DNA from: Hyaloperonospora brassicae
Taxonomy: Eukaryota > Oomycota > Peronosporomycetes > Peronosporales > Peronosporaceae
Assembly: GCA_947650285.1 (NCBI GenBank)
Contig: CANTFL010000449.1
Coordinates: forward strand, 1 to 64,000
DNA: 64,000 nt
Direction: 5' to 3'
Under the pieces are notes generated by a model, which was not told the origin of the DNA, did no database searches, and worked only from the letters and a program-made list of their open reading frames with translations. The position numbers and the translations under genes are program-made. Numbering within the stretch: position 1 is the first letter of the stretch; each line of letters begins with the position of its first letter. This document shows positions 55,155-64,000 of this stretch, piece by piece.

Positions 55155-55601
55155 ATGGATATTCGTCAGCAATACAAAGACAGCTCGAATACGTATCGTC
55201 AGCAGTCCGAGGTTGATGGCAACTTGCGGCCTGACGTGTCGGATGTATGTAGAAAGTCGATACTATGTGTGGCCACAACTGAGGCGAAGGACAGATGCTA
55301 TTCTGAAGGGCACGACAGAAACTTAAGACAGAGTCAAAAACAATTGCACGTTGCTCATGGTAATGACAGCTATTTCGAGTCTAACTATTTGGAGAGTGAA
55401 GTGCAAGACTTTATCGACACGCGTGATCCGTACCTCGCGTCATGTTGTTGCTGCAGCTCACTGAGTGCGTACCGTAGTGCCTTCGTCTGCCAAAGCTCGA
55501 GCTATCAGTATCCATATACGCTCGAGGCTGGACAATTCATTCAGCGAATAAGTGACTCTGTAATATATATTTACATGCGCCGAGTATCCGTTAGATATTA
55601 G
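55155..55601 (+). CDS. Unrecognised 148-residue ORF of the Mutator-like element
   Basis: An ATG-initiated frame starting MDIRQQYKDSSNTYRQQSEV. It has no signal peptide or membrane segment. The first half is polar, with many Ser, Gln and Asp. Residues near 91-110 read DFIDTRDPYLASCCCCSSLS with four adjacent Cys. The end, IYIYMRRVSVRY, is aromatic and basic. I recognise no transposase motif or other domain. The paralogue at 47579 is broken by two indels. The frame may be one exon of a longer gene or a captured host fragment: an additional open tract about 1 kb downstream (MISYLSEPQFVCRRRITVLP, about 48566-48625 and in the second copy near 63831) ends at a GTAAG that could be a splice donor. Confidence 0.45.
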   Translation: MDIRQQYKDSSNTYRQQSEVDGNLRPDVSDVCRKSILCVATTEAKDRCYSEGHDRNLRQSQKQLHVAHGNDSYFESNYLESEVQDFIDTRDPYLASCCCCSSLSAYRSAFVCQSSSYQYPYTLEAGQFIQRISDSVIYIYMRRVSVRY

Positions 55602-55750
55602 TAGTCAGCTGCGGTAACAACAGTGGCTTCGTTACCTTAGCATCTGCTAAATTGTAGACGTATTCGCCAGTCCACTGCAAACCATTGACCCCGGAGCGCT
55701 TGAGTATATAAAATATTTAAAGAACAGGGTCACTTACGTACCTTTGCAAC

Positions 55751-55755
55751 CTGGC
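55751..55755. repeat. 5-bp target site duplication of F2, left
   Basis: CTGGC, repeated at 63444-63448. The paralogous unoccupied site at about 48174-48186 reads CAACCTAGCACTCTTC, compared with CAACCTGGC|CTGGCACTCTTC around the element. Confidence 0.9.
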
Positions 55756-56280
55756 TGTAGCGGAGCTACACAGCTCCTTAAGTCAGATAAAGACTTAATG
55801 CTCTTACGAGCAACTTTGGTTCTACGAACCCGACTCAGAGAGTCAACAGCTCAGAGGGCTAAGGTTTTGGTTCAGAGAACCCGACTCAGAGAGTCAACAA
55901 GCTCAGAGAGCTTACGGTCCCCGTTCCTAAGGGACCAAACGATTCAAAAGAATCACAGCACAGAGTGCTCAGGAGAAGCTACCTTCACAGGTATTGCTAG
56001 CTCCTACCGATCAAAGACGCCTCGTAAGGCACGTGTCTTTCAGTGATCAAAAGGGGAACTGAATTTTTATTTTTTTATTAAACCTAAAGAACACCTTAGA
56101 ACAACGTATTTAACCTGCCCTAAATAACCTCTTAAAAGATCTCGTAATTAATTGATGATAGACATCAGTCTTCAACAATTGATACACTCACTGTGTTCTA
56201 AAATTACTTTATAGGGTACCCCCTCTCTTGTGTGCACCACACCTATCGTCGACTACCAGCCGACGTGTAACCCCGTTACA
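55756..56280 (-). repeat. LTR of Gypsy element F2, element 3' LTR (525 bp)
   Basis: From TGTAGCGGAGCTACACAGC to GTGTAACCCCGTTACA on the + strand. It is identical to 62918-63443 apart from one A missing in the run at about 56085. Internally it contains tandem-like short motifs (CCCGACTCAGAGAGTCAAC twice, GCTCAGAG(G/A)GCT twice). Confidence 0.95.
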
Positions 56281-56290
56281 CCCTCCCGCA
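56281..56290 (-). promoter_or_regulatory. Polypurine tract of F2
   Basis: On the - strand GTGCGGGAGGG lies immediately before TGTAACGGGG, the first bases of the element's 3' LTR. This is the expected place and composition for the plus-strand primer. Confidence 0.65.
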
Positions 56291-56388
56291 CCAGACTGGC
56301 GTTACCACAAAACGTCAATCGGCTTCTTTCCTCGAAGAGGTCGGTGTGTGTGTGTGCTTAACCTCACGGTTGCTAAACACGAAACACC

Positions 56389-57605
56389 ATGGCATTGTCA
56401 CCCAACGAGTCTCGGACTCTTTCCTCTTACCTCGACTTCGATGAGGATGTAGACTATGGTAGTGATACCAGTGTCCGTTGAGATGACGGGAAATCGACCC
56501 ACTCCGCTGTACCTGAGGCTCTTCCTCTAACAGCTCCGAATCCGTTCGTTGAACGTGGTGATACCACCGCGCCAGTGGCGCAGCATCATACAACAGATGC
56601 AGATGAGAACATCATCACGATCCCGCTCGACGAGCAACAAGAGATAATCCTTCAGCGTGAGGAGAAAGCTCGACGCCGAGCGCATACCCAGGCGGTTGTT
56701 CAGAACCGGAGTGGTTAGTGTTTGCAACACCTGACGTGGTGCAACGTCTCCGTCAAGCGGAAGGCCGTAACCTCGCAACATGGTCAATTGCACCAAAGAC
56801 TACGTCTCCGGAAGACATTGCATTCCGTAAGGTTCTACATGAGAGGTATCTCGAACCATTTTTTACCACGCAAGGTCAGTACCTTGCACACCTTGAGAGT
56901 CTCTCTCATGGTGTTTCGGTTCGACCAAGAAAGGGCGTGCCCACCTTGTTGTTCGCTAACGAACTTCTCGAGGAGGAGGACAATCAGTTCATCCGTTGGG
57001 TGTACGGCAAGCGGCACCTTAATAGTTTGCCAGCGCTGCATGCCAGCGCCGATGTGGCTGACGTTCGTCTAGAACGAAAGCTCCGGTTCGAGTACGCCAA
57101 ACTCAAGGCCAGAGGCCAGTTGCGTACACGTACGCGTTATGCTCCGACAACAATGTTAGCCACGGGTAACTACCCTAAGGTGCGGAGCAACACGCTACCT
57201 CCCAACACTATTTATGAGAAGCGTTCTCGTTCGCAAGGCGACCCTGGCCACGATGTTCAAAAACATCCACGCCTAAGGGCAGTCCTGCCGAAGGGGCATC
57301 TCATACTCCCACGAGTTTTCCGACTCCGGGTACCCTCGCCACTTCACCAGATACTGGTATTGGCCACGACGACGATGTCGCTGAAGGATTTTTCCACATG
57401 GAACTGGTTGTTCCCTTGCTCATCGAGCAGCGTCGGTGGTAGTCGGGGCACCGAAGGAGAAGCATGAGAAGGTGCTCCGTGAGCTGAGTGGTCTCCAAAG
57501 ACATTGGGTAAGACCCAGAGTGCGCTCGACGCGATGCAAGCCCGTGTTCAAGCATTGGAGTTGGTCTTAGCCCGTGTGGATGGTCCGCTTGACCTCCTGG
57601 TTCGG
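56389..57605 (+). pseudogene. Opposite-strand frame of F2 (broken)
   Basis: An ATG at 56389 opens MALSPNESRTLSSYLDFDED and reaches a TGA at 56479. The same frame continues after it with acidic and Gln/Arg-rich sequence (DEQQEIILQREEKARRRAHT) to 56712. A frame change leads into 56718-57467, which reads PDVVQRLRQAEGRNLATWSI, VLHERYLEPFFTTQGQYLAH and RLERKLRFEYAKLKARGQLR. A further shift gives LDAMQARVQALELVLARVDG to about 57605. Both ends look helical. F1 holds homologous pieces at 31067-31860. I recognise no domain. Opposite-strand genes near the 3' LTR are known from some plant Gypsy families; a regulatory or structural role here is guesswork. Confidence 0.55.
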
Positions 57606-58520
57606 ATGTAACAGCCGACGGCAAGGCCCTATTACCCGGTGCAAGCGCCTCCGAGTTCACATGGGACGGGCCCCGATAAGGTTTAAGTAAGCCAACGTAG
57701 AACACTGGGTGTGTGCGCAGTTTGCGCGGAAGGTTGAGCGTGTACGCCAATCCCTTCTTAGCAATGGCCGTGAATGGCACAATGAAGCGCGGAAGCAACT
57801 TTGTCTTGAAGACGGCAGACACTACATTTGTAGGTAGGTTTTTAGCTTTGAGTAGGACTTGGTCTCCGACCTTATAACTTTCAATACAACCTTTGCCTTT
57901 AGCATCAGCTTGTTCCTTTTGCTTATCTTGGCTATCAGCCAGTGCATCACGTAAGTATCGTAACACATTCAAGCGCGTTGCGAGAAACTCGCTTACCTGT
58001 TTATGAACAGTAGCAGGGCTGATACCAGCAAGCCGATCGGCAACTCCTCCCCCACCAAGCCCTGAACCACGCAGTGGTAGCGTTAACGGAATGCGAGGGC
58101 GTGTGAGACCATTCACATAAAACGGTGTGTAGCCGGTGGAGGCATGCACGGCGTTATTCAACGCAAACTCAACGACAGGGTGCATCGAACTTCAACGCTT
58201 TGGCGTTTCATCGCAAACACTGCGCAAGATGTCACCGATGATGCGATTCACTCGCTCGGTTTGACCATCGGTCTGCGGATGATCCGCCGTGGACATGTCC
58301 AAACGTGTGCCGAGCACCTTGAAGATGAATTTACAAAACTTTCCAGTGAAGCGAGGGTCTCTGTCAGAGACAATTGCCAAAGGCTAGCCGTGTTGTCGAA
58401 ACACTCGATCGATAAACAGCGTAGCTGTACCTTCACCATCAATGGTATCTGGCACAGCCGCCAAGTGAGCCATCTTGCTCAAACGGCCAATAAAGACCTC
58501 AATACCCGTATTGCCTTGCA
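57301..58520 (-). pseudogene. Integrase of F2 (core end and C-terminus)
   Basis: The stretch at 58192-58380 reads AIVSDRDPRFTGKFCKFIFK, then STADHPQTDGQTERVNRIIG, carrying the second catalytic Asp and the catalytic Glu. At the join to 57301-58185 a TGA stands where RWSSM is expected. The next part, VVEFALNNAVHASTGYTPFY, is the end of the core, followed by YKVGDQVLLKAKNLPTNVVS and KLLPRFIVPFTAIAKKGLAY, the SH3-like C-terminal region. HPVFYVGLLKPYRGP precedes a degraded, possibly chromodomain, tail. The first catalytic Asp is in SMDFMF, at about 58545. Confidence 0.88.
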
Positions 58521-59061
58521 CATCTTTCGGCAGAATGAACATGAAATCCATGCTGATGGGCTCCCAGCACCCAGAGGGTATAGGAAGACTAGCAAGCGGA
58601 GCATCCGCATGAGCTGAGGGTTTCACCCGTTGACACGTTTCGCACGTACGCACGTATGTGCTTACCCATTTGTAAAGTTTGGGCCACCAATAATATTGGC
58701 TCACAGAGCTATATGTCTTCTTTCGACCGAGATGACCGCTCACCGCAGTATCATGCGCCTCATGCAGGATCCGATACTTCAATTCCTCATCATGAGGGAC
58801 AACGATACGGGGAGTATTTTCCATATCTGTGCTATAGCACAACAGGCCTTTATCGATGGAATATCGATGTAGCCTCTCACGCAAACGTGCCGACAATTTA
58901 ATGTCTGAGTCGTTAAACTCCTCGCTCCCCAGAGCACGTAGCAGAGCTACACAGTGTTCATCCATTGAATATGCCGTACGGATTAGGTCAGTGACCGACG
59001 ACGACAGAGTCGTAACCTGATCAAGCTCATAGTCAGGCCTGCGTGACAATGCATCAGCCAA
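58384..59061 (-). pseudogene. RNase H end and integrase zinc-binding region of F2
   Basis: A 225-codon open stretch begins ADALSRRPDYELDQVTTLSS, the conserved junction after RNase H. It continues through LCYSTDMENTPRIVVPHDEE and the HHCC zinc module: HEAHDTAVSGHLGRKKTYSS followed by CETCQRVKPSAHAD. It ends with the start of the core, SMDFMFILPKDVQGNTGIEV, containing the first catalytic Asp. A TAG then interrupts VFRQHG-PLAIVSDRDP. This is the longest uninterrupted pol segment of the element. Confidence 0.9.
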
Positions 59062-59187
59062 AGCATTCTGCTTGCCCGGCTTATACTTTACCTCGAAGTT
59101 GTGTTCCGCAAAGAATGAGAGTCAACGAGCCATTCGCTGAGGGAGATGTGGCGACTGGGTCGCAGTGCGTAATGACGCATGATATGT

Positions 59188-59560
59188 TTAGATCACAAAA
59201 GGCTTAGAGCCAAGCAGATGAACTCTGAATTGGACTAAAGCATACTTCATTGCAAGTGGCTCTTTGTCATGAACTGGATAGTTCTTTTCAGCCGCTTTCA
59301 GCTGCCGGGGATCAAACGCAATGACGCGTTCCCGTCCATCAAAATCTGACTGTAACAGGGAGCTGCCTATGGCAGAGTCAGATGCGTCACAGGCGACACT
59401 GAAAGGCCGATCAGGATCAGGCAAAGCCAAGATTGGCGCATGAAGGAGGCTTTCCTTTACTGCTTGAAAGGCATCATGCTCGGTGCTAGTCCAGCACTAC
59501 TCCACATCCTTATAAAGAAGATTGAATAATGGCCAAGGCATAGCTGCATAATTCGCACTG
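59188..59560 (-). pseudogene. RNase H domain of F2
   Basis: Reads LPDPDRPFSVACDASDSAIG, then SSLLQSDFDGRERVIAFDPR, QLKAAEKNYPVHDKEPLAMK and YALVQFRVHLLGSKPFVI. CDASDSAIG has the first catalytic Asp, and the E of DKEPLAMK is the second acidic residue. A stop follows PFVI, where D(H/Y)xS is expected. Just upstream, KDVE-stop-CWTSTEHDAFQAVKES shows a TAG where related elements have Trp. Confidence 0.88.
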
Positions 59561-60530
59561 TACTTGTGCAAGTAATCGACAAGGCCAAGCCGCTTATGTA
59601 ATCCTTTTGGTTCTTTGGAACCGGCCAATCAACTATGGCTTTTACCTTAGCGGGTTCCGCTTGAACGCCTCGCTTACCAATAAATCATTCTAAAAAGATT
59701 ATTTCTTCTGCACCAAAGATGCACTTATATGCGCTGGAGTACATCGCGTTCGTGCGCATTCACTCGAGCACCGCTCGTAAATGGTCAATGTGATTGTCCA
59801 CATCTGACCGACCGTTCATAGCACGTCTTGGGACAAAGATGTCATTAAAGTACGTCTGTGCATATCCTCGGTGAGGTCTGAACAATTGTGTCACAAGACG
59901 ATTAATTGTAGCCGGAGGATTTGATGACCCTTGCGGCATAACAATCCACTCCCAAGGCATAAAGCTTGGAGTGCTGACCGCTGTCAGCAAAATATCGCTT
60001 TCTCGCATGAGTAATTGGTAATACCCATCGACTAAATCGAGTGCACTGTACATTGTACATCCCAGCATATTGTTCTGAAGACCATCTTTCCGAGAGATTG
60101 GTGTCTGAGCCGGGATCGTGGCAGCATTAAGCTTATTGTAAGCATGAACGATGCGCCACTTTCCATTGGGCTTTCGAACACAAAATGTGGGCGTGGAATG
60201 AAGAGATTGGATCTAACGAACTATGCCCGCTGCGTGCTTTGCACGAAACAAGTCGTCTATGAAGTCACACTGCTCCTTTAATAAAGGCCACTGCCGTGTT
60301 ACGCAGTATTTAGTTCCAGGAACTAGGTTAATTTCGTGACGCACACCTCTGTCAGGAGGTAAGACAGACGGCGAGTCGTGACACACCACGTCTTGAAATT
60401 CCTTTACTAAAGGATAAAACGGATCCAGCGGATCTTTAAGGATCGCAGATCCACTACGCGCACTTAATGATGCCTTTGTGTCCTCGAGGACGGATTCGTC
60501 TAATAACGAGGAAGAACTCAACTCTGCATC
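59560..60530 (-). pseudogene. Reverse transcriptase of F2 (active site altered)
   Basis: At 60213-60521: DPFYPLVKEFQDVVCHDSPS, DRGVRHEINLVPGTKYCVTR and QWPLLKEQCDFIDDLFRAKH (fingers). At 59760-60068: MYSALDLVDGYYQLLMRESD (first catalytic Asp), then WIVMPQGSSNPPATINRLVT and RGYAQTYFNDIFVPRRAMNG. The active-site box is YFND, so the first of the two Asp is Asn. The segment between the two open stretches contains the KPNGKWRIVHAYNKLN-like region on the same strand with frame changes. The enzyme could not be functional as read. Confidence 0.88.
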
Positions 60531-60545
60531 GGGTCAAATGACCAC

Positions 60546-61700
60546 TTAATCGGATAGTTCTCCGGCCTGTAAGGCTTGGCTAAAGTCGCCATCAGACATT
60601 TCGTCCAATTCGAAGAGAGCGTTTATAGACGGAAGAGTTGCGAGACGGATGTTACCATCAACATGACCAGTTACTCCATTAACAAGTGTGTATAGTGTAT
60701 TGTTGCTTTTATCACTATGGGACGTATCTGACGGGGGGGCGCTCATCAGCTGCCACTGGGCGTCGGGACTGACGGATCGTAGACCCATTACGGTTTCTAA
60801 AAGTTGGGACAGTAGGGTCCCTGTAGTTGCTAGTTGTCTTAGCACGCTCTATACGAGAGCTCATGTCTTGAGCGACATCTGGTGGAGAGTTATGTAACTC
60901 GAACACTTCACCCAGTGGATTTACACGTACCAACTTACGTACAGCGTCCGGGCCTAGCCCTAAGCACTCTGGATTCTTGCCATTAATTTCATTACCGAAA
61001 TTCAGTGAGGTGCCACCTCGGCCGCCCTCACTCGGTGTAACTTCACGTGCCACCGCACTTACATAATGGATTTTACTTCCTGTATGTCCCGCCCGTAGAC
61101 CAACCATGCTTGACGCATGCTGTGACTCATTATCACAACGAGTATCACTCAACCGAGTACATCTCCTTTCAAACACATCAGAAGAGCTCCGCTCAATATT
61201 CATTTCATAAGCAATCGAGCGAGTTAGCTCCGACATACCAATGTCCAGCACATTGACATCTTCCGCCAATGACTCGCGCCAATAGTGCTTTTGCTGCCTA
61301 GCAAAGGTAGGTTCATGACTCTCCAAAGATTCGCTAGGAACATTGCGCGTGGCGCCTAAGGTCTTAGACCTCCAATCGATCCATGATTCATGGCGTTCAA
61401 GCCATGCCATGCCTAGGATGAGATCGTATCTCGAATCCAAGTCAAGGACGAGACATCGTTCTGTGCTATCAAAGTCCAAAAACTTCACGCCTAAGTTCAA
61501 CGGAACTTTAGGCACAGTAATGCGACTACCCGTTGCTAACCGAACAGTGATGGAATCACCGTCGTGCGCTTTGAGCGCCTCAGCTTATTGCTGACTCCCC
61601 TCAAGGGAACGGCGTCTAGAATAGTTGTATGACGCCCCAGAATCAATTAATATCGACCAGTGCTTCTCAAAGCCTTTAACTATCTCCTCGGCGACTAACA
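60546..61700 (-). pseudogene. Aspartic protease and pre-RT region of F2
   Basis: HWSILIDSGASYNYSRRR, with the intact retropepsin motif DSGA, lies at 61615-61660 on the - strand. A stop interrupts the next turn (GSQQ-stop-AEALKAHDGD). At 60715-61515 the frame reads VPLNLGVKFLDFDSTERCLV, LDLDSRYDLILGMAWLERHE and SWIDWRSKTLGATRNVPSES, the second half of the protease. A long linker runs to [20 protein letters not shown] at 60546-60845. The protease is split by the stop, but its catalytic motif is retained, unlike in F1. Confidence 0.85.
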
Positions 61701-62858
61701 AGCCAGGCTTGTATCAACGCTCTGTGCTTGCTACCACGGAGCTCTGTGGGGCTAAGCCCTGTGTTGCTCTACCTCGTAGAGAAGTGACAGAACTCAGTTC
61801 TACACCGGTAGGGCGCCCCGCGCCTACTGGTTGTCGACGTTTCCCCGTGTCAAAAAATTTATTTTGGTTGAGGCTTGGGTTTCGACCCATATGAGTCGGT
61901 CGTTGCTTACGCAAAGGACAGGTGGGACGCAAGTGTTTAGTGCTTCCGCATATGTAACAACGTCTCACCTCCTGTCGTTGATCGGCAACATGAAGCACAG
62001 CTTCATCTTCATCTTCAGCATTGCTGAGATCCATCTGTTCGGGCTTACAGTAAGCTGAGCTATTTGCTCAGGTTTCCCTCGCATAGCTTGGGCTGTACCC
62101 ATTCCAACCAAGTCTTGCTGACTTCAAATTGTGCTCAGCATTTTGAGCGATGCTAATCGCTTCGGCAAAGTAGAGGAATTGACCCGAAACACTTCGGTCC
62201 TGGCAACGCCATTACGAATACCTTCTATGAAGACAGTCACATAGACTGTCTCAGGGAGAGGGTCAGACTGCATGGCAGCCATCAGAGTTCTCCACTATAA
62301 AACAAAATCCGTACATTTAATTTTATCCTGACAGGTAAAAAATAAATTTAATTACACGCGGTATGCCTAGTTGGGCGGCGAGGACACTCTCAAAATATCT
62401 AACTTGAGCGTACCCATGTTGGAAATGCCAAGTCGACATACTTGCCACACGTCAGAGCCCACTATCTAGCTCTTCCATCGAGCTTTAAGATAGCCAGCGA
62501 GACCTGCTGGTGCTTAAGTGAGAAAAGGCCAGAGCTCATATCCATCTCAATCTCACGGATCCAGAGGTTCAGGTTTTCCCCCTCCTTCTTCGAAGTAATG
62601 TTTAACGTCCACCCGAAGGGGACGAGGATCAGCCTCTTCTGGTGGCATTGCCACGTAGCGTGTCGGCATAGCCGACGCTACTTGGTTTTGAACCTGCCCT
62701 AGAAGGGCCGTTTCATACTGCATGAAGGTCTAGACTCTTGCGTTGAGCACATCGAGACCTTGTGCAGATAGAAACTCCACACACTCTGGGCCTACGGCCG
62801 CGGTGAGCTTCTCAAGCGCGGCCTTTTGGGCCTCAGAGAGGAGTGTGGATTGCTCCAT
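61700..62858 (-). pseudogene. Gag of F2
   Basis: It starts at an ATG at 62858 with MEQSTLLSEAQKAALEKLTA and LTAAVGPECVEFLSAQGLDV. A TAG follows after VLNARV. TFMQYETALLGQVQNQVASA and PTRYVAMPPEEADPRPLRVD continue. The capsid part (62040-62600) is frame-broken. At 61918-61959 the zinc knuckle CYICGSTKHLRPTC (C-X2-C-X4-H-X4-C) is intact in a 106-codon stretch that begins DLSNAEDEDEAVLHVADQRQ. At least three stops and several shifts make it non-functional. Confidence 0.85.
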
Positions 62859-62904
62859 CCTCACAGAGGATCAGTCGTTACCGACTCAGGCGTAGATTGA
62901 CTAC

Positions 62905-62917
62905 AAGTGCTACCAAG
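62905..62917 (-). promoter_or_regulatory. Primer-binding site region of F2
   Basis: Directly inside the element's 5' LTR, the - strand reads CTTGGTAGCACTTGTAG. TGGTAGCA, two bases from the LTR, has the TGG start of a tRNA-primer complement and would fit a tRNA ending in TGCTACCA; an initiator-Met type is possible but not demonstrated. F1 keeps the same bases (GTGCTACCAT next to its LTR at 38824). Confidence 0.5.
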
Positions 62918-63443
62918 TGTAGCGGAGCTACACAGCTCCTTAAGTCAGATAAAGACTTAATGCTCTTACGAGCAACTTTGGTTCTACGAACCCGACTCAG
63001 AGAGTCAACAGCTCAGAGGGCTAAGGTTTTGGTTCAGAGAACCCGACTCAGAGAGTCAACAAGCTCAGAGAGCTTACGGTCCCCGTTCCTAAGGGACCAA
63101 ACGATTCAAAAGAATCACAGCACAGAGTGCTCAGGAGAAGCTACCTTCACAGGTATTGCTAGCTCCTACCGATCAAAGACGCCTCGTAAGGCACGTGTCT
63201 TTCAGTGATCAAAAGGGGAACTGAATTTTTATTTTTTTATTAAACCTAAAAGAACACCTTAGAACAACGTATTTAACCTGCCCTAAATAACCTCTTAAAA
63301 GATCTCGTAATTAATTGATGATAGACATCAGTCTTCAACAATTGATACACTCACTGTGTTCTAAAATTACTTTATAGGGTACCCCCTCTCTTGTGTGCAC
63401 CACACCTATCGTCGACTACCAGCCGACGTGTAACCCCGTTACA
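62918..63443 (-). repeat. LTR of Gypsy element F2, element 5' LTR (526 bp)
   Basis: Same sequence as 55756-56280 with one extra A (TAAACCTAAAAGAACACC against TAAACCTAAAGAACACC). Ends TGTAGCGGAG and CCCCGTTACA. Confidence 0.95.
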
Positions 63444-63448
63444 CTGGC
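63444..63448. repeat. 5-bp target site duplication of F2, right
   Basis: CTGGC, matching 55751-55755; the interrupted Mutator-like element resumes with ACTCTTCATGACGTATGC. Confidence 0.9.
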
Positions 63449-64000
63449 ACTCTTCATGACGTATGCTTATCAGCAGCTTGAGAGCGACGGCGTATCCACA
63501 CTGATTATCCAGTCATCCTGTCATTCACGATACAGATATGCCCAACATTAGATCGCAGCTGCATACTGTCATCGTTAGTGGCGACATGCGCGTCGGAAAA
63601 GAATCACAAGACTGTCATGCTGAGCGAAACAGTCTGTCACTTCCCTTTAATTCTTGTCTTGTGAGTTCCTTCTAGATCCTGGCGTTGTCCACTGACCCCT
63701 GTATATCAACAACATAGGTGACGCACTAGAGTGCAAAACCAATACCGTTTACATCTTGTTCTGCCAGAAACTGTGCTCAGTCGCAGGACAGCTCGTCAAC
63801 TTTTACATATCGCCCTGAAGTTGCAGAAGAAATGATCAGCTACTTGTCAGAGCCTCAATTTGTATGCCGTAGGCGGATCACGGTCCTACCTTATTCCGAT
63901 GGTTTCGTTTACGTAGGTCCGCGTACATTCATAGGAATGCAATTGCGGCTAGAGGTGACACATTGCATGTAAGGCTCGGCTTTATGGGCTCGTTCGCCTC
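63449..64000. mobile_element. Second copy of the Mutator-like element, continuation
   Basis: Matches 48183-48733 with few substitutions (for example GTATGCTTATC for GTATGCTCATC, and GTCCGCGTAC for GTCCGTGTAC) up to the window end. The open tract EEMISYLSEPQFVCRRRITV, ending at GTAAG, is preserved here at about 63831-63970. The right inverted repeat is outside the window. Confidence 0.85.

Larger units (their letters stand above)
54652..55755. mobile_element. Second copy of the Mutator-like element, left part (split by Gypsy F2)
   Basis: It opens GGGACGGGTTAAACATCCCC after GTCCATACA and follows the first copy (47077 onward) base by base. The 140-bp left inverted repeat, the TATA-like tract, the four-unit repeat (54947-55077) and the ORF are all present. 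At 55755 it is interrupted by the F2 LTR; it resumes at 63449. The right inverted repeat would lie beyond 64000. Confidence 0.85.
55756..63443 (-). mobile_element. Ty3/Gypsy element F2, complete ends, coding region defective
   Basis: 7688 bp with TG...CA LTRs, a CTGGC duplication, a polypurine tract next to the 3' LTR and a primer-binding region next to the 5' LTR. The - strand gives gag (zinc knuckle), protease, RT, RNase H and integrase in Gypsy order, plus an extra frame on the + strand between integrase and 3' LTR. The LTRs are practically identical, so insertion is recent, yet gag and pol contain many stops and frameshifts. It sits inside the second copy of the Mutator-like element. F1 (31067-39299) and the truncated LTR F3 are older relatives. 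Confidence 0.93.

Noticed and set aside
55756..63443. RIP-like or deaminase mutation as the cause of stops in F2
   Set aside because: Some stops are TGG to TAG/TGA (near 58187 and 59500), but others (for example the TAG at about 58397, where Leu is expected) do not fit a C-to-T bias. The sample is too small without a family consensus.
1..64000. Bacterial features (operons, ribosome-binding sites, CRISPR, IS elements, phage genes)
   Set aside because: None seen. The repeats are LTR, TIR or tandem duplications, and the coding relics are eukaryotic retroelements.

Overview
The window looks like nuclear DNA of a plant-pathogenic oomycete, most likely a downy mildew or a Phytophthora relative. 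Two things support this. Most of the window is broken Ty3/Gypsy elements whose gag, reverse transcriptase (RT), RNase H, integrase and chromodomain remnants resemble those I know from oomycetes. The right third also holds a tandem cluster of short secreted proteins with an RXLR-like/EER signature, the hallmark of oomycete host-translocated effectors. I see no tRNA, rRNA, CRISPR array or housekeeping gene. The assignment is inference from sequence features only.

Region 1 (1-39300) is a transposon graveyard. In order it holds: a + strand chromodomain Gypsy relic (1-3110); a degenerate gag-like tract and an LTR-like repeat, family B (5521-6070); a 15-bp minisatellite (6274-6418); a decayed unrecognised coding tract ending in a polypurine tract and an LTR-like sequence (6744-10828); a - strand Gypsy relic (11088-17245) next to LTR family C (17433-18195); a truncated family-B LTR with a + strand gag relic (18197-20860); a second large - strand Gypsy relic (21400-29610); another family-C LTR (29767-30530); and an old - strand Gypsy copy (31067-39299, family F) that is itself interrupted by family-B and family-C LTR-like sequences.

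Region 2 (39300-55755) is the effector array. Four effector genes (E1 39605, E2 44262, E3 49474, E4 51837) lie on the + strand within a mosaic of repeated modules: effector (E), downstream block (Q), block A, block C, and a transposon module. A unit of 2363 bp is tandemly repeated (43075 to 45438 and 50650 to 53013), and a larger segmental duplication of offset 7575 bp carries everything from 43075 onward to 50650 onward. All four proteins share a signal peptide, an RRLK motif and an EER motif. E1 has a completely different C-terminal half from E2-E4, yet both versions end in a transmembrane segment and are followed by the same downstream block.

Region 3 (55756-63443) is one complete family-F Gypsy element on the - strand. 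It has 525/526-bp LTRs that differ by one base in a homopolymer and a 5-bp target duplication (CTGGC). It sits inside a copy of a 1.9-kb Mutator-like DNA element whose intact paralogue (47077-48962) has 140-bp terminal inverted repeats, a 9-bp target duplication and a matching empty site in the first effector unit.

The layers give a relative history. An effector unit duplicated; a Mutator-like element entered one unit; the 7.6-kb block was copied; and a Gypsy element then landed in the younger copy. The effectors diversified through C-terminal exchange, clustered changes ahead of the RXLR-like motif, and loss or replacement of upstream DNA.
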